DNA of 64,000 bases from Bacteroidota bacterium (GTDB taxonomy: Bacteria; Bacteroidota; Rhodothermia; JANXDC01): the NCBI GenBank assembly GCA_025998875.1, contig AP024675.1:755589-819588 (forward strand). The letters run 5' to 3'. How positions within the stretch are numbered: position 1 is the first letter of the stretch; every line of letters begins with the position of its first letter. This document shows positions 25,148-34,167 of the stretch, piece by piece. The notes below the pieces were generated by a model that saw nothing but the letters and a program-made list of their open reading frames with translations, ran no database searches and was not told the DNA's origin. A program made the position numbers and the translations under genes.

Positions 25148-26668
25148 CTACTCCAGCAGCAGGATTTTGCCCCGGGCGAGGCCGAATCGGGTCTCCACGG
25201 TGTACACATAGACCCCGTTGGCCAGACGGCGTCCCTGGGCGTCTTTGCCGTCCCACGGCACCTCGTGAACCCCGGCCGGGAGCCATGCCCCCTGCATCAG
25301 GGTGAGGACCGGGGCCAGAGCATAATCATAGATGCGCACGGTAACCGTCGAGGGCTCCGGCAAGGCGAACCGGATACGGCACCAGCGATGGTCTTCCGGA
25401 GCAAAGGGATTGGGATAGGCGTAGGCCTCTACAGGCGGCATGCGGGGATCCGGCGCCTCGGGCCGCAGCGGCACGTCGACGCGTAGCAGATCCCAGCTCC
25501 TGCCCCCATCGGAGGAGCGCAGCAACCCGTCGTTGGTCCCCACCCACACCAGGGAGTCCTGCACAGCTACCGTATAGGCGACCCAGTCCGGCCTCAGCAT
25601 GGCCCCGGAGCGGAGCAGAGGCTGACGGATGTGCTGCCAGCTTGCGCCATCATCGGAGTAGAAGAGGCCGCTTGTGCCCGCGGCCCAGATCCGTTTGCCC
25701 TGGAAAGCGACCGCGTAGAGGCGTTCCCCGAGCAGCAGGCGATCCCAGCTTCGCCCGTCATTCTGGCTAACACAGAGGGCGAACTCTTCGCCTGACTCCG
25801 CAGGCCAGGTGATCGCCCAGATTCGGATCCCGTCCGGTCCGGGTTGCTCGGCAAGGCCCACGATCCAGTTCCCGGCCAGCGCGTCCGGGGCTCGACTGGC
25901 CCGGATGGCCCTCCAGCTCCGTCCGTCATCTTCAGAGCGGTGTAACCCTCCCGCCGTGCCCGCCCAGACGACCCCGCGCTGATCAACCAGCACGGAAAAG
26001 CCCAGAAAGTTGAAGTCCTGACGCGGATCGAGCACGAAGTTATAGACCTCATCAGGGCGAACGGCGGCCAGTTCTCGAGGAGGCAATACGATACGCTCCC
26101 ACGTACGCCCCATATCCCGAGAACGCCGGATTCCGGAGGCCCATCCCGCCACCCAGAGCTGTCCCCGGCGGTAATGCAGATCATAGACCACGCTTTGCTC
26201 CGGGGCGATGACGGGAAGGGCACGAATACGGTTGTTTCCGTAGACCAGCACGGTATCGGTGGCCGTGTCGAGCTGAGGCGGACGAAAGCGCCAGGTACGG
26301 CCGCGATCCAGGGAATAGACGAACCCGATGGCGGTGGGGATAAACTGCACCCGATCGCCGCTTTGCATCCGGCGCGTATAGCCGACGGAGGCCCAGATCG
26401 TGTCTCCCTCCACGTGGAGGGCATAGACCGTTCCGCGCCCGTTGTAGAGGGAGTCGGCTCGGGCCAGATACCAGCTCCGCCCGCCGTCCGGCGTGTAGGC
26501 CAGCTTGGGGCCTGTCCAGAGCACCGGTTCCTGGACGGCCAGATGGGTGACGGTATTGCGCGTGATTCCTCGCAGCAAGGAGTCCGGCCTGAGCGGCAGG
26601 ACGTGGGCTTTGCCCCCCCCCGTCCCCATCGCCAGTAGCCCGATACCCATTAGCAACCAGGGGCTCAT
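25148..26668 (-). CDS. Surface-exposed BNR/sortilin-type propeller protein with type IX sorting tail
   Basis: This 506-residue secreted protein has a signal-like N-terminus and repeated Asp-box motifs (SLDRGRTW, SRDMGRTWERI, SEDDGRSWRAI, SQNDGRSWDRL, SSDGGRSWDLL) that build a propeller. The last 90 residues form a FlgD-like tail beginning YPNPFAPEDHRWCRIRFALP, with WDGKDAQGRRLANGVYVYTV and a final KILLLE. Tails of this kind act as type A sorting signals for type IX secretion. It overlaps the preceding lipoprotein gene by four bases (ATGA) and precedes the PorV-like gene. The binding target is unknown. Confidence 0.82.
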   Translation of the reverse strand: MSPWLLMGIGLLAMGTGGGKAHVLPLRPDSLLRGITRNTVTHLAVQEPVLWTGPKLAYTPDGGRSWYLARADSLYNGRGTVYALHVEGDTIWASVGYTRRMQSGDRVQFIPTAIGFVYSLDRGRTWRFRPPQLDTATDTVLVYGNNRIRALPVIAPEQSVVYDLHYRRGQLWVAGWASGIRRSRDMGRTWERIVLPPRELAAVRPDEVYNFVLDPRQDFNFLGFSVLVDQRGVVWAGTAGGLHRSEDDGRSWRAIRASRAPDALAGNWIVGLAEQPGPDGIRIWAITWPAESGEEFALCVSQNDGRSWDRLLLGERLYAVAFQGKRIWAAGTSGLFYSDDGASWQHIRQPLLRSGAMLRPDWVAYTVAVQDSLVWVGTNDGLLRSSDGGRSWDLLRVDVPLRPEAPDPRMPPVEAYAYPNPFAPEDHRWCRIRFALPEPSTVTVRIYDYALAPVLTLMQGAWLPAGVHEVPWDGKDAQGRRLANGVYVYTVETRFGLARGKILLLE

Positions 26669-27453
26669 CGGATCAGCTCGATGCTGTGGGCGCGGCCCTC
26701 GCTACGCAGGCCGGCCCGATCCACGGCGTAGAAAAGAAACGTATACGAACCCGGCACATCCGTGCTGGAGACGGAAAGACGACGCGTATAGATGCCATCC
26801 CCGGCCCGTTGATCGCCGGTCTCGTTGCTCCGGCCGTCGTCGTAGAGATCGATCTCCCCCCCACCGGGGGTGAGCATGTAAACGCGCACAATCGTCTCCA
26901 GCCCATCGGGATCGTACACACGAGCGGCTACATCGAAAGACTGTCTGCCCTGCGCCGGGATACGCACCTGTGTGGGGGCCAGCACCTCCAGGATGCGGGG
27001 CGGGGCGCCTGTGGCGCGCACGGTGAACTCAAGCCGGGGCAGGTTGCCCGTCCGGTTGCGGCGATCTACCGCCCAGGCGTATACGATGTACCGCCCCACC
27101 TCCCCGCGCGAAAGGAGCAACCGGAGCTCCCCCGTATAACGATTTCCGCCGGCGGGGAGCAATTCGGACTCCGCCAGTGCCCGAGCCCGGTACGGGTCCC
27201 GGCACAGCGCGCGCACAGCGCGCAGATTGCCGTCCGGATCATAGACCTCGGCCTGCAGCCGAAGGCTCAGCGAGATTCGGCCGTCGGATCCGGCCGGAAT
27301 CGTATCCAGGAGCACCTCCTGAGGGCTTGCGGAAAAGGTGATCAGCTCCGGCACCCGCCCCGGATCGGGGACGGACAGCCCCTCACAGCCCCAGAAGCTC
27401 AGCGCACACAGACCCCACCACCATCCTCGCACAGCAGCCCTGCTCCAGATCAC
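26665..27453 (-). CDS. Lipoprotein with Ig-like domains, unknown function
   Basis: This 262-residue protein has an N-terminal signal ending in Cys23 (ALSFWGC), so it is a likely lipoprotein. Two Ig-like or cadherin-like beta domains follow, each with an EVYDPDG or ARVYDPDG motif that may bind calcium, and the second ends with a YAVDRAGLRSEG pattern. It is the first gene of a three-gene envelope operon, upstream of the propeller protein and the PorV-like barrel. I do not know its function; a surface anchoring or adhesion role is a guess. Confidence 0.75.
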   Translation of the reverse strand: MIWSRAAVRGWWWGLCALSFWGCEGLSVPDPGRVPELITFSASPQEVLLDTIPAGSDGRISLSLRLQAEVYDPDGNLRAVRALCRDPYRARALAESELLPAGGNRYTGELRLLLSRGEVGRYIVYAWAVDRRNRTGNLPRLEFTVRATGAPPRILEVLAPTQVRIPAQGRQSFDVAARVYDPDGLETIVRVYMLTPGGGEIDLYDDGRSNETGDQRAGDGIYTRRLSVSSTDVPGSYTFLFYAVDRAGLRSEGRAHSIELIR

Positions 27454-27505
27454 AGGGAAAAGATCGTCGCAATTCCCCTACCGGCACAATACCGCCTCTT
27501 ACTGC

Positions 27506-27513
27506 TATCTTTG
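27506..27513 (+). promoter_or_regulatory. -7 element (TATCTTTG) upstream of pyrC
   Basis: TATCTTTG is identical to the -7 boxes of rpmB and tRNA-Ser and lies 33 bases before the pyrC ATG. A good -33 TTG is not found at the expected distance, so this is a partial promoter match. Confidence 0.42.
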
Positions 27514-27546
27514 GCGGTGCTCGTTGTTCCAAAAGACGGTTCTCCC

Positions 27547-28839
27547 ATGGAGCGATTGCTGTTGCGCGGGGTGCGCATTGTGGATGTGGAGCGCTCGGAG
27601 ATCTCCGAGCCCCTGGATATCTTGCTGGCAGAGGGAAAAATCGCCGCCCTGGGACCGAATCTCGAAGCCCCCTCCGATACGCCGCAGAAAACCTACAAGG
27701 GGCGGGTGTACGTTTCCATCGGCTGGATGGATATGCACGTACACCTGCGCGAACCGGGCCAGGAGCACAAAGAAACGATCGCAACCGGGTGTCGGGCGGC
27801 CGCGGCCGGGGGGTTTACGGCGGTGGCGTGCATGCCCAATACGGATCCTCCAATCCATACGCGCGATGTGGTGGAATTCATCTATCGCCGCGCTTCCGCA
27901 GAGGCGGTGGACGTATACCCCATCGCGTGCGTCTCCAAGGAGCGCAAGGGGCGAGAGTTGACCGAGATGTGGGATCTGGCCCAGGCCGGCGCGGTGGCCT
28001 TCTCCGACGACGGCGCGCCGATCTGGCATGCCGGACTGATGCGTCGGGCGCTGGAGTACGCCCGCATGCTGGGCAGAGCGATCATCAACCACATGGAAGA
28101 ACCCGCTCTGAGCAGCGAGGGGGTTATGCACGAGGGGGCCGTGGCGACCCGGTTGGGTCTGCGGGGCATTCCGGCCGAGGCAGAAACGGTGATGATCGCC
28201 CGTGACCTGGAACTGGCCGCTCGGACCGGGGGCCACCTGCATGTAGCCCATCTGTCCACGGCGCGCGGCGCGGAGCTCATTCGACGGGCCAAGGCGGAGG
28301 GCATCCCGGTAACGGCCGAGGTCTGCCCCCATCATTTTACCCTGACCGATGAGGCCGTGGCCGCCTCCGGGTATGACACGAACACGAAGATGAACCCCCC
28401 ACTGCGGACCGCCGAGGACGTAGAGGCGCTCAAACAAGCGCTGGCTGACGGCACCATCGACGTTATCGCCACCGATCACGCCCCACATGCCCCGGAGGAA
28501 AAAGAGGTCGAATTCATCGCCGCACCTTTTGGCATTATCGGCCTGGAAACCGCCTGGGGGCTCATCGTGCGCGAGCTCGTCCAGCCCGGTCTACTGAGTC
28601 TCCTTGAAGCGGTGCGCAAGATCACTCTGGCCCCGCGTCGCATCCTGGGGCTTCCCATACCCCGGATCGCCGTGGGCCAGATGGCCTGCCTGACCGTATT
28701 TGATGCAGAAACCCCCTGGACTTTTGAGCCCCGACATATCCGGTCCAAATCCCGCAACACCCCGTTTCTGGGTGAGCGCCTGATAGGCCGGGCGTGGGCG
28801 ATTTACAACCGAGGCCGGTGGGTAGAAAACGAACCGTAA
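27547..28839 (+). CDS. pyrC: Dihydroorotase
   Basis: Dihydroorotase closes the ring of carbamoyl aspartate in pyrimidine synthesis. This 430-residue protein is of the class I type: the metal motif DMHVHLREPGQEHKE, AAAAGGFTAVACMPNT, INHMEEPAL, VAHLSTARGAE and the late TDHAPHAPEEK with the catalytic Asp. The ATG at 27547 is chosen because the family N-terminus LLLRGVRIVD follows it; a much longer in-frame upstream extension overlaps the lipoprotein gene and is not coding. gcvT follows 15 bases later. Confidence 0.95.
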   Translation: MERLLLRGVRIVDVERSEISEPLDILLAEGKIAALGPNLEAPSDTPQKTYKGRVYVSIGWMDMHVHLREPGQEHKETIATGCRAAAAGGFTAVACMPNTDPPIHTRDVVEFIYRRASAEAVDVYPIACVSKERKGRELTEMWDLAQAGAVAFSDDGAPIWHAGLMRRALEYARMLGRAIINHMEEPALSSEGVMHEGAVATRLGLRGIPAEAETVMIARDLELAARTGGHLHVAHLSTARGAELIRRAKAEGIPVTAEVCPHHFTLTDEAVAASGYDTNTKMNPPLRTAEDVEALKQALADGTIDVIATDHAPHAPEEKEVEFIAAPFGIIGLETAWGLIVRELVQPGLLSLLEAVRKITLAPRRILGLPIPRIAVGQMACLTVFDAETPWTFEPRHIRSKSRNTPFLGERLIGRAWAIYNRGRWVENEP

Positions 28840-28854
28840 CAGGTACGAACACGT

Positions 28855-29970
28855 ATGCAGAACCTCCGTAAACGCACCCCCCTTTACCACCGGCACCTGG
28901 AGGCCGGAGCGCGCATGGTGCCCTTTGCGGGCTTTGAGATGCCCCTGCACTACCGGGGTATTGTGGAAGAGCATCGGGCCGTGCGACAGCGCGCTGGCCT
29001 TTTCGACATCTCCCATATGGGAGAGTTTCTCATCCGCGGACCCCGGGCCGGAGAGTTCGTGCAGTATGTGACCACAAACGATATCAGCCGGCTCACCGAT
29101 GGCAGGGCGCAGTACAGCCTTTTCTGCCGCGAACACGGGGGAATCGTCGACGACCTGATCGTCTATCGGATCACGGCCTCCGAGTACCTGCTTGTGGTCA
29201 ACGCGGCCAATATCGCCAAAGACCTGGCCTACTTAATAGAACACAACTCCATGGGGGCGGATCTGGTGGACATCTCCGAGGAAACCGCCCTGCTGGCCCT
29301 CCAGGGGCCCGCCTCTGCGGCGATTCTTCGGCGCCTGCTTGCAGACCCCGACCCCGAGCAGATCCCCTATTATCATTTCCGCAAGCTCACGGGCGGGCGT
29401 TTCCTGGGCTGCCGACGCGCCCTGATCTCGGCCACCGGGTATACCGGGGAGCCGGGCTTCGAGCTGTACATGGAGGCCGAACGCGCACCCGCCGTATGGG
29501 ATGCGCTTCTAGAGGCCGGTCAGGATCTGGGTCTGGTCCCCTGCGGACTGGGGGCCCGAGATACGCTTCGGCTGGAAATGGGCTACTGCCTCTATGGCAA
29601 CGAGATCAGCGAGGACACCCATCCCTATGAAGCGGGCCTGGGCTGGGTAGTCAAACTGGAAAAGGGACCTTTCGTGGGCCGGGAAGCGCTACAGCGGATC
29701 AGGCAAAGCCCGCCTTCGCGTCGCCTGGTCGGCTTTCGGCTGCAGCAACGGGCTATACCCCGCAGTGGATACGCCATCACGGATGCCGAAGGACGGCGAA
29801 TCGGGCAGGTCACGAGCGGCTCGCACTCCCCCATACTGGAAGTGGGCATCGGGATGGGCTACGTGGAAACGGCCTTTGCCGAACCGGGAAGCCAGATCTG
29901 GATAGCCATCCGGGACCGTCTGGTGCCCGCCGAGGTCGTCAAACCCCCGTTTATTGAGCGCCGCCCATGA
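28855..29970 (+). CDS. gcvT: Aminomethyltransferase (glycine cleavage T protein)
   Basis: GcvT moves the methylene group of glycine to tetrahydrofolate. This 371-residue protein is full length: TPLYHRHLEAGARMVPFAGF, RAGLFDISHMGE, YSLFCREHGGIVDDLIVYR, SATGYTGEPGFELY and GLGARDTLRLEMGYCLYG. The C-terminal barrel has IGQVTSGSHSPILEVGIGMG. The P and H genes are not in this window. Its stop overlaps the tatD start (ATGA), so they are translationally coupled. Confidence 0.97.
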   Translation: MQNLRKRTPLYHRHLEAGARMVPFAGFEMPLHYRGIVEEHRAVRQRAGLFDISHMGEFLIRGPRAGEFVQYVTTNDISRLTDGRAQYSLFCREHGGIVDDLIVYRITASEYLLVVNAANIAKDLAYLIEHNSMGADLVDISEETALLALQGPASAAILRRLLADPDPEQIPYYHFRKLTGGRFLGCRRALISATGYTGEPGFELYMEAERAPAVWDALLEAGQDLGLVPCGLGARDTLRLEMGYCLYGNEISEDTHPYEAGLGWVVKLEKGPFVGREALQRIRQSPPSRRLVGFRLQQRAIPRSGYAITDAEGRRIGQVTSGSHSPILEVGIGMGYVETAFAEPGSQIWIAIRDRLVPAEVVKPPFIERRP

Positions 29971-30752
29971 GGCTGGTAGACACCCATTGCCACCTGTACT
30001 GGCCCGATTTCGCCTCCGACCTAGAGGCCGTGCTCGGACGCGCCGAGCAGGCAGGCGTGGCCCTGCTTGTGCAATCGGCCACCAACCCCGATACCACGCA
30101 GCAGGCCATCGAGATGGCCCGTCAGTACCCCGACCGCCTCTGGGCCATGGCGGCCATCCATCCCTCCGAGGTGAAAACGGCCACGGAAGCCGATCTGGAG
30201 CGCATAGCCACCCTGGCCCGAGATCCCTCCGTGGTAGCCATCGGGGAGTCCGGGCTTGATTACTACTGGGATCGCTCCTTTGAGGCCAAACAGCAGGCTT
30301 TCTTCCGGGAGCACATCCGACTGGCGATCGCACTCGACAAACCGCTAATCATCCATAATCGGGAGGCGCATACCGATCTGCTGCGCATTCTGCGCCAGGA
30401 GGCCCGCTCCGGGCTTCGGGGAATTTTACACTGCTTCTCCGGAGATGAGGCCTTCGCCCGTGAGGCCGTCCGGATGGGATTTCTGCTGGGTATCGGGGGA
30501 GTGATCACGTACCGGAAAAGCACCCTGCCCGAGGTGGTGCGCAGCGTAGGGCTTGCCCATCTCGTGCTGGAAACGGATGCCCCCTTTCTGGCTCCCGTGC
30601 CGCACCGGGGCAGGCGCAACGAGCCCGCCTATCTGACCTATGTGCGGGATCGTCTGGCAGAAATACTGGGCTGTGCCCCCGAGGAGGTAGCCCAACGCAC
30701 TACGGAGGCGGCATGCCGGTTGTTCGGACTTGCGTTGCCGGAGGTGGCTTAA
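29967..30752 (+). CDS. tatD: TatD-family metal-dependent hydrolase (DNase)
   Basis: This 261-residue TIM-barrel protein has the TatD set of metal ligands: DTHCHLYWPDF, AIHPSEV, AIGESGLDYYWD, IIHNREAHTDLL, LHCFSGD and LETDAPFLAPVPHRGRRNEP. Members act as 3'-5' deoxyribonucleases in DNA repair, or on D-aminoacyl tRNA. It is coupled to gcvT by a four-base overlap; the pairing has no obvious functional meaning. tatD is used in the broad family sense. Confidence 0.93.
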   Translation: MRLVDTHCHLYWPDFASDLEAVLGRAEQAGVALLVQSATNPDTTQQAIEMARQYPDRLWAMAAIHPSEVKTATEADLERIATLARDPSVVAIGESGLDYYWDRSFEAKQQAFFREHIRLAIALDKPLIIHNREAHTDLLRILRQEARSGLRGILHCFSGDEAFAREAVRMGFLLGIGGVITYRKSTLPEVVRSVGLAHLVLETDAPFLAPVPHRGRRNEPAYLTYVRDRLAEILGCAPEEVAQRTTEAACRLFGLALPEVA

Positions 30753-30764
30753 CGTAAACTTCCT

Positions 30765-31442
30765 ATGCCGGAACCGAGCAGCATCTTCGATATGATCGGA
30801 CCCATCATGGTGGGCCCTTCCAGCTCCCACACGGCCGCCGTAGTGCGTATCGGCTATGTAGCCCGGCAGCTGCTGGAACAGCCGCCCGTGGAGGCCCATA
30901 TTACGTTTTATAACTCCTTCGCCACTACGTATCAGGGTCATGGGTCCGATCGGGCCATCGCGGCCGGGTTGCTGGGCATGGCGCCCGATGATACGCGCAT
31001 TCCGCGGGCGCTGGAGCTGGCCTCCGAGTGCGGGTTGCGGCTGGAGTTTCGTCCCGTAAGCGGGGCCCTGACCCTGCATCCCAACACCATACAGGTGCAT
31101 CTGCGCGGCGCAGAAGGCGGCGAGCTGGATCTCTATGGCGTCAGCCGCGGTGGGGGACTGATCACGATCATTGAACTGGACGGATTTCAGGTCAACTTTT
31201 CGGCTCAGTTGCCCACGCTGGTCATCGACGCCGATGACGTCAAAGGCTCCATCGCCATCATCTCGACGGTGATCGCCAACGACGGGGTCAACATCGCCAC
31301 CATGCACGTGGCCCGCAAGGCCAGAGCGGATCGGGCTAAGATGGTGATCGAAATGGATCAGCCCCTTTCCGAGATCCCTTTAAGCTACCTGCGCTACCTG
31401 CCCTGGGTGCATCGCGTGGTGGCTCTGGATCCGGTTCCGTAG
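30765..31442 (+). CDS. sdaAB: L-serine dehydratase, iron-sulfur type, beta subunit
   Basis: This 225-residue protein is the beta subunit of the two-part iron-sulfur L-serine ammonia-lyase, which turns serine into pyruvate and ammonia. It has SSIFDMIGPIMVGPSSSHTAAVV, the NSFATTYQGHGSD region and a C-terminal ACT domain (TLVIDADDVKGSIAIISTVI). The alpha subunit that carries the iron-sulfur cysteines is normally next door but is absent here: a tRNA and the menaquinone genes follow. It begins 12 bases after tatD. Confidence 0.93.
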   Translation: MPEPSSIFDMIGPIMVGPSSSHTAAVVRIGYVARQLLEQPPVEAHITFYNSFATTYQGHGSDRAIAAGLLGMAPDDTRIPRALELASECGLRLEFRPVSGALTLHPNTIQVHLRGAEGGELDLYGVSRGGGLITIIELDGFQVNFSAQLPTLVIDADDVKGSIAIISTVIANDGVNIATMHVARKARADRAKMVIEMDQPLSEIPLSYLRYLPWVHRVVALDPVP

Positions 31443-31443
31443 A

Positions 31444-31475
31444 TTGCCGCCGTCCGTCCGGAGAGACTATCTTTG
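31444..31475 (+). promoter_or_regulatory. Promoter of tRNA-Ser
   Basis: TTGCCG (31444-31449), an 18-base spacer and TATCTTTG (31468-31475) repeat both boxes of the rpmB promoter exactly. The -7 box ends five bases before the tRNA 5' end. Confidence 0.7.
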
Positions 31476-31480
31476 TTTCC

Positions 31481-31569
<89 letters not shown>

Positions 31570-31575
31570 AAGCAG

Positions 31576-31603
31576 GGCGGAACGGAGAGTTCCGCCTTTT
31601 TTG
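31576..31603 (+). terminator. Intrinsic terminator after tRNA-Ser
   Basis: An 8-base-pair stem GGCGGAAC with GTTCCGCC and a 5-base loop is followed by six T. Confidence 0.88.
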
Positions 31604-31667
31604 TTCTGGCGTGCGGACCGGGAGTGTGCGTACCTTCCCGACCACATACTACCTCCGCTAGAGAAAG

Positions 31668-33578
31668 ATGGCCTATCGTAGCCTGCGCGATTTCCTGGCC
31701 CGACTGGAGGCCGAAGGGGAGCTGGTACGTATCCGCGAACCCGTAAGCCCCCACTTGGAGATCACCGAAATCGTCGATCGGGTGGTCAAATCCGGGGGTC
31801 CCGCCCTGCTGTTCGAAAACACGGGCACGGATTTTCCCCTGGCCATTAACCTCTTTGGCAGCTACCGGCGCATGTGCCTGGCTCTCGGGGTAGAGAGTCT
31901 GGATCAGATTCACGACGAGCTCATGGAGCTGCTCTCCTTTGCCCCGCCCGGCACGCTGCTGGACAAGCTGCGCATGGTGCCCAGATATGCCCGTCTGGCT
32001 CGCTACCTGCCCCGCATCGTCTCCCGTGGGCCGTGCCAGGAAGTGGTCATGGATCCCCCGGATCTGGGGCGGCTACCTGTGATGACCTGCTGGCCTGAGG
32101 ACGGCGGTCCCTTTCTGACCCTGCCCATCATCCACACGCAGGACCCCGAAACGGGCATACGCAACGTGGGTTTGTACCGCATGCAGGTCTATGACGGGCG
32201 CACAACGGGCATGCACTGGCATCCGCACAAGGTATCGGCGCGCCACTTCCGACGCTACCAGGAACGGGGCGAACGCATGCCCGTAGCCGTAGCGCTGGGG
32301 GGTGACCCGGTCTATACGTACTGCGCCACAGCCCCCTTGCCGGATGGAATCGACGAGTATATCCTGGCCGGATTCCTTCGCCGCCGGCCCGTGGAGCTTG
32401 TCCGTTGCCGCACAATTCCGCTCCACGTGCCCGCCGATGCGGATATCGTCATCGAAGGCTATGTGGATCCCCAGGAGCCGTTTCGCCTCGAGGGCCCCTT
32501 TGGGGATCATACGGGCTATTATTCCCTGCCGGACTATTTTCCCGTTTTTCACGTAACCTGCATCACCCACCGCCGAGATGCCGTTTATCCTTCCACGATC
32601 GTGGGCATCCCCCCACAGGAAGACGCCTACCTGGGCAAAGCCACGGAGCGCATTTTCCTGGCCCCCATTCGCAAAACGCTCCTGCCCGAGATGCTCGATA
32701 TGCACTTGCCCATAGAAGGGGTCTTCCATAACCTGGCTATTGTAAAAATCCGCAAGGAATACCCCGGACACGCCCACAAGGTCATGCATACGATCCTGGG
32801 CGCGGGACAGATGATGTTTACCAAGCTACTGATCATCACCGATGAGGGGGTGGACATACAGAATCTGAGCGAACTGGTCGCCTACGGGGTAGAACGCTTC
32901 GAGCCGGCCCGGGATGTGATCTTCTCCGAAGGCCCCATGGATATTCTGGATCACGCCTGCAGCCGTCCGGGATTTGGCGGCAAGCTGGCTGTGGATCTGA
33001 GCACGAAAACAGCGGATGAATTGCGCCTTGCTGGAGGGCTACCAGACGCCGCCGACATACGGGGCAGGCCTGCCCCCATCGATCTGCAAACGCTGCAGCA
33101 GCGCCTGCCAGAGGTGCGGGGGCTACATTTCTGCGTCCCCAGCCATCGTCCTTTTATGGCCTTTGTCGCCATCGAAAAACGCCGTCCCGGTCATGCCCGG
33201 CAGGTGGCCGAGTCGCTGCTACAGATGCCGGAGCTGGAGCGCACGCGCATCCTGGTCATCCTGGATGAGGATGTGGATGTGTCTGATACGGCGGAAGCCG
33301 TCTGGCGCTTTACGAACAACATCGACGCAAAGCGGGACAGCTGGATCGTCCCATCCCGGGGTCCGGGCCTGCCCTCTCGGCTGGTTTTTGACGCCACGCG
33401 CAAATGGCCCGAAGAGGGGTTTACGCGGCCCTGGCCCCACATCCTGACCATGACCCCCGAGGTGATCGCACGCATCGATGCGCTCTGGCCCCGCCTGGGG
33501 CTTGGCCCCTTTGTGCCGAGCCCTTCGCGCAAATACCTGCGCGCAATCCGCCGCAGAAGCGCCGTCGTGGAGCCGTAG
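31668..33578 (+). CDS. UbiD-family decarboxylase, menaquinone (futalosine) branch
   Basis: UbiD enzymes remove a carboxyl group using a prenylated flavin. This 636-residue protein is of the long menaquinone-type form (usual UbiD is nearer 490-500): MAYRSLRDFLARLEAEGELV, the cofactor region NVGLYRMQVYDGRTTGMHWH, EGPFGDHTGYYSLPDYFPVF and a late conserved VPSRGPGLPSRLVFDATRKW. Its neighbours are ubiX-like, mqnE, mqnA and mqnC, so it should act late in the futalosine pathway on the naphthoate carboxylate. It starts the long plus-strand cluster. Confidence 0.92.
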   Translation: MAYRSLRDFLARLEAEGELVRIREPVSPHLEITEIVDRVVKSGGPALLFENTGTDFPLAINLFGSYRRMCLALGVESLDQIHDELMELLSFAPPGTLLDKLRMVPRYARLARYLPRIVSRGPCQEVVMDPPDLGRLPVMTCWPEDGGPFLTLPIIHTQDPETGIRNVGLYRMQVYDGRTTGMHWHPHKVSARHFRRYQERGERMPVAVALGGDPVYTYCATAPLPDGIDEYILAGFLRRRPVELVRCRTIPLHVPADADIVIEGYVDPQEPFRLEGPFGDHTGYYSLPDYFPVFHVTCITHRRDAVYPSTIVGIPPQEDAYLGKATERIFLAPIRKTLLPEMLDMHLPIEGVFHNLAIVKIRKEYPGHAHKVMHTILGAGQMMFTKLLIITDEGVDIQNLSELVAYGVERFEPARDVIFSEGPMDILDHACSRPGFGGKLAVDLSTKTADELRLAGGLPDAADIRGRPAPIDLQTLQQRLPEVRGLHFCVPSHRPFMAFVAIEKRRPGHARQVAESLLQMPELERTRILVILDEDVDVSDTAEAVWRFTNNIDAKRDSWIVPSRGPGLPSRLVFDATRKWPEEGFTRPWPHILTMTPEVIARIDALWPRLGLGPFVPSPSRKYLRAIRRRSAVVEP

Positions 33579-33582
33579 CGAG

Positions 33583-34167
33583 ATGGAAAAGCGCATCGTC
33601 GTGGCCATAACGGGAGCCAGCGGTGCCCTGTACGCCCGGCGTCTGCTGGAGCATCTGGATCGTATGCGGGATCGAGTGGCTGAAGTGGCCGTCGTCCTCT
33701 CCCCGCAGGCGGCCGACGTCTGGTGTCAGGAACTCGACGAGGAGAGCCTGAGGCAGATACCGTTTCCCCGTTACGCCCCGACGGATTTTTCGGCCCCCTT
33801 TGCCTCCGGATCGTCCCAGTACACGGATATGGTCATCATCCCCTGCTCCATGGGCACGCTGGGGCGGATCGCCAGCGGGACGTCGAATGATCTGATCACT
33901 CGTTCGGCTGACGTAATGCTCAAAGAGCGCCGTCGGCTGATCCTGGTTCCGCGGGATACCCCGCTCAATGCCATTCATCTGCGCAATATGCTCACCCTGA
34001 CCGAGGCTGGTGCCATCGTGTTGCCGGCCTGTCCCTCTTTCTACCACCGACCCCGGAGCGTGGAGGCGCTCATCGATAGCATCGTGCACCGGGTGCTGGA
34101 TCTGCTGGGCCTACCGGATCCGGGCGCTTTTCGCTGGGGAAGCTCGCATACCGAGGAAGCGGAATGA
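33583..34167 (+). CDS. UbiX-family flavin prenyltransferase
   Basis: UbiX attaches a dimethylallyl unit to FMN to make the cofactor used by UbiD. This 194-residue protein is full length with IVVAITGASGALYARRLLEHL, VIIPCSMGTLGRIASGTSND and LILVPRDTPLNAIHLRNMLTL. It begins four bases after the UbiD gene, so partner and cofactor enzyme are made together. It overlaps the next gene start by four bases. Confidence 0.95.
   Translation: MEKRIVVAITGASGALYARRLLEHLDRMRDRVAEVAVVLSPQAADVWCQELDEESLRQIPFPRYAPTDFSAPFASGSSQYTDMVIIPCSMGTLGRIASGTSNDLITRSADVMLKERRRLILVPRDTPLNAIHLRNMLTLTEAGAIVLPACPSFYHRPRSVEALIDSIVHRVLDLLGLPDPGAFRWGSSHTEEAE

Noticed and set aside
26686-27546. N-terminal extension of dihydroorotase by 287 residues
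   Set aside because: It is antisense to the lipoprotein gene and crosses a promoter element. The ATG at 27547 begins the conserved protein.
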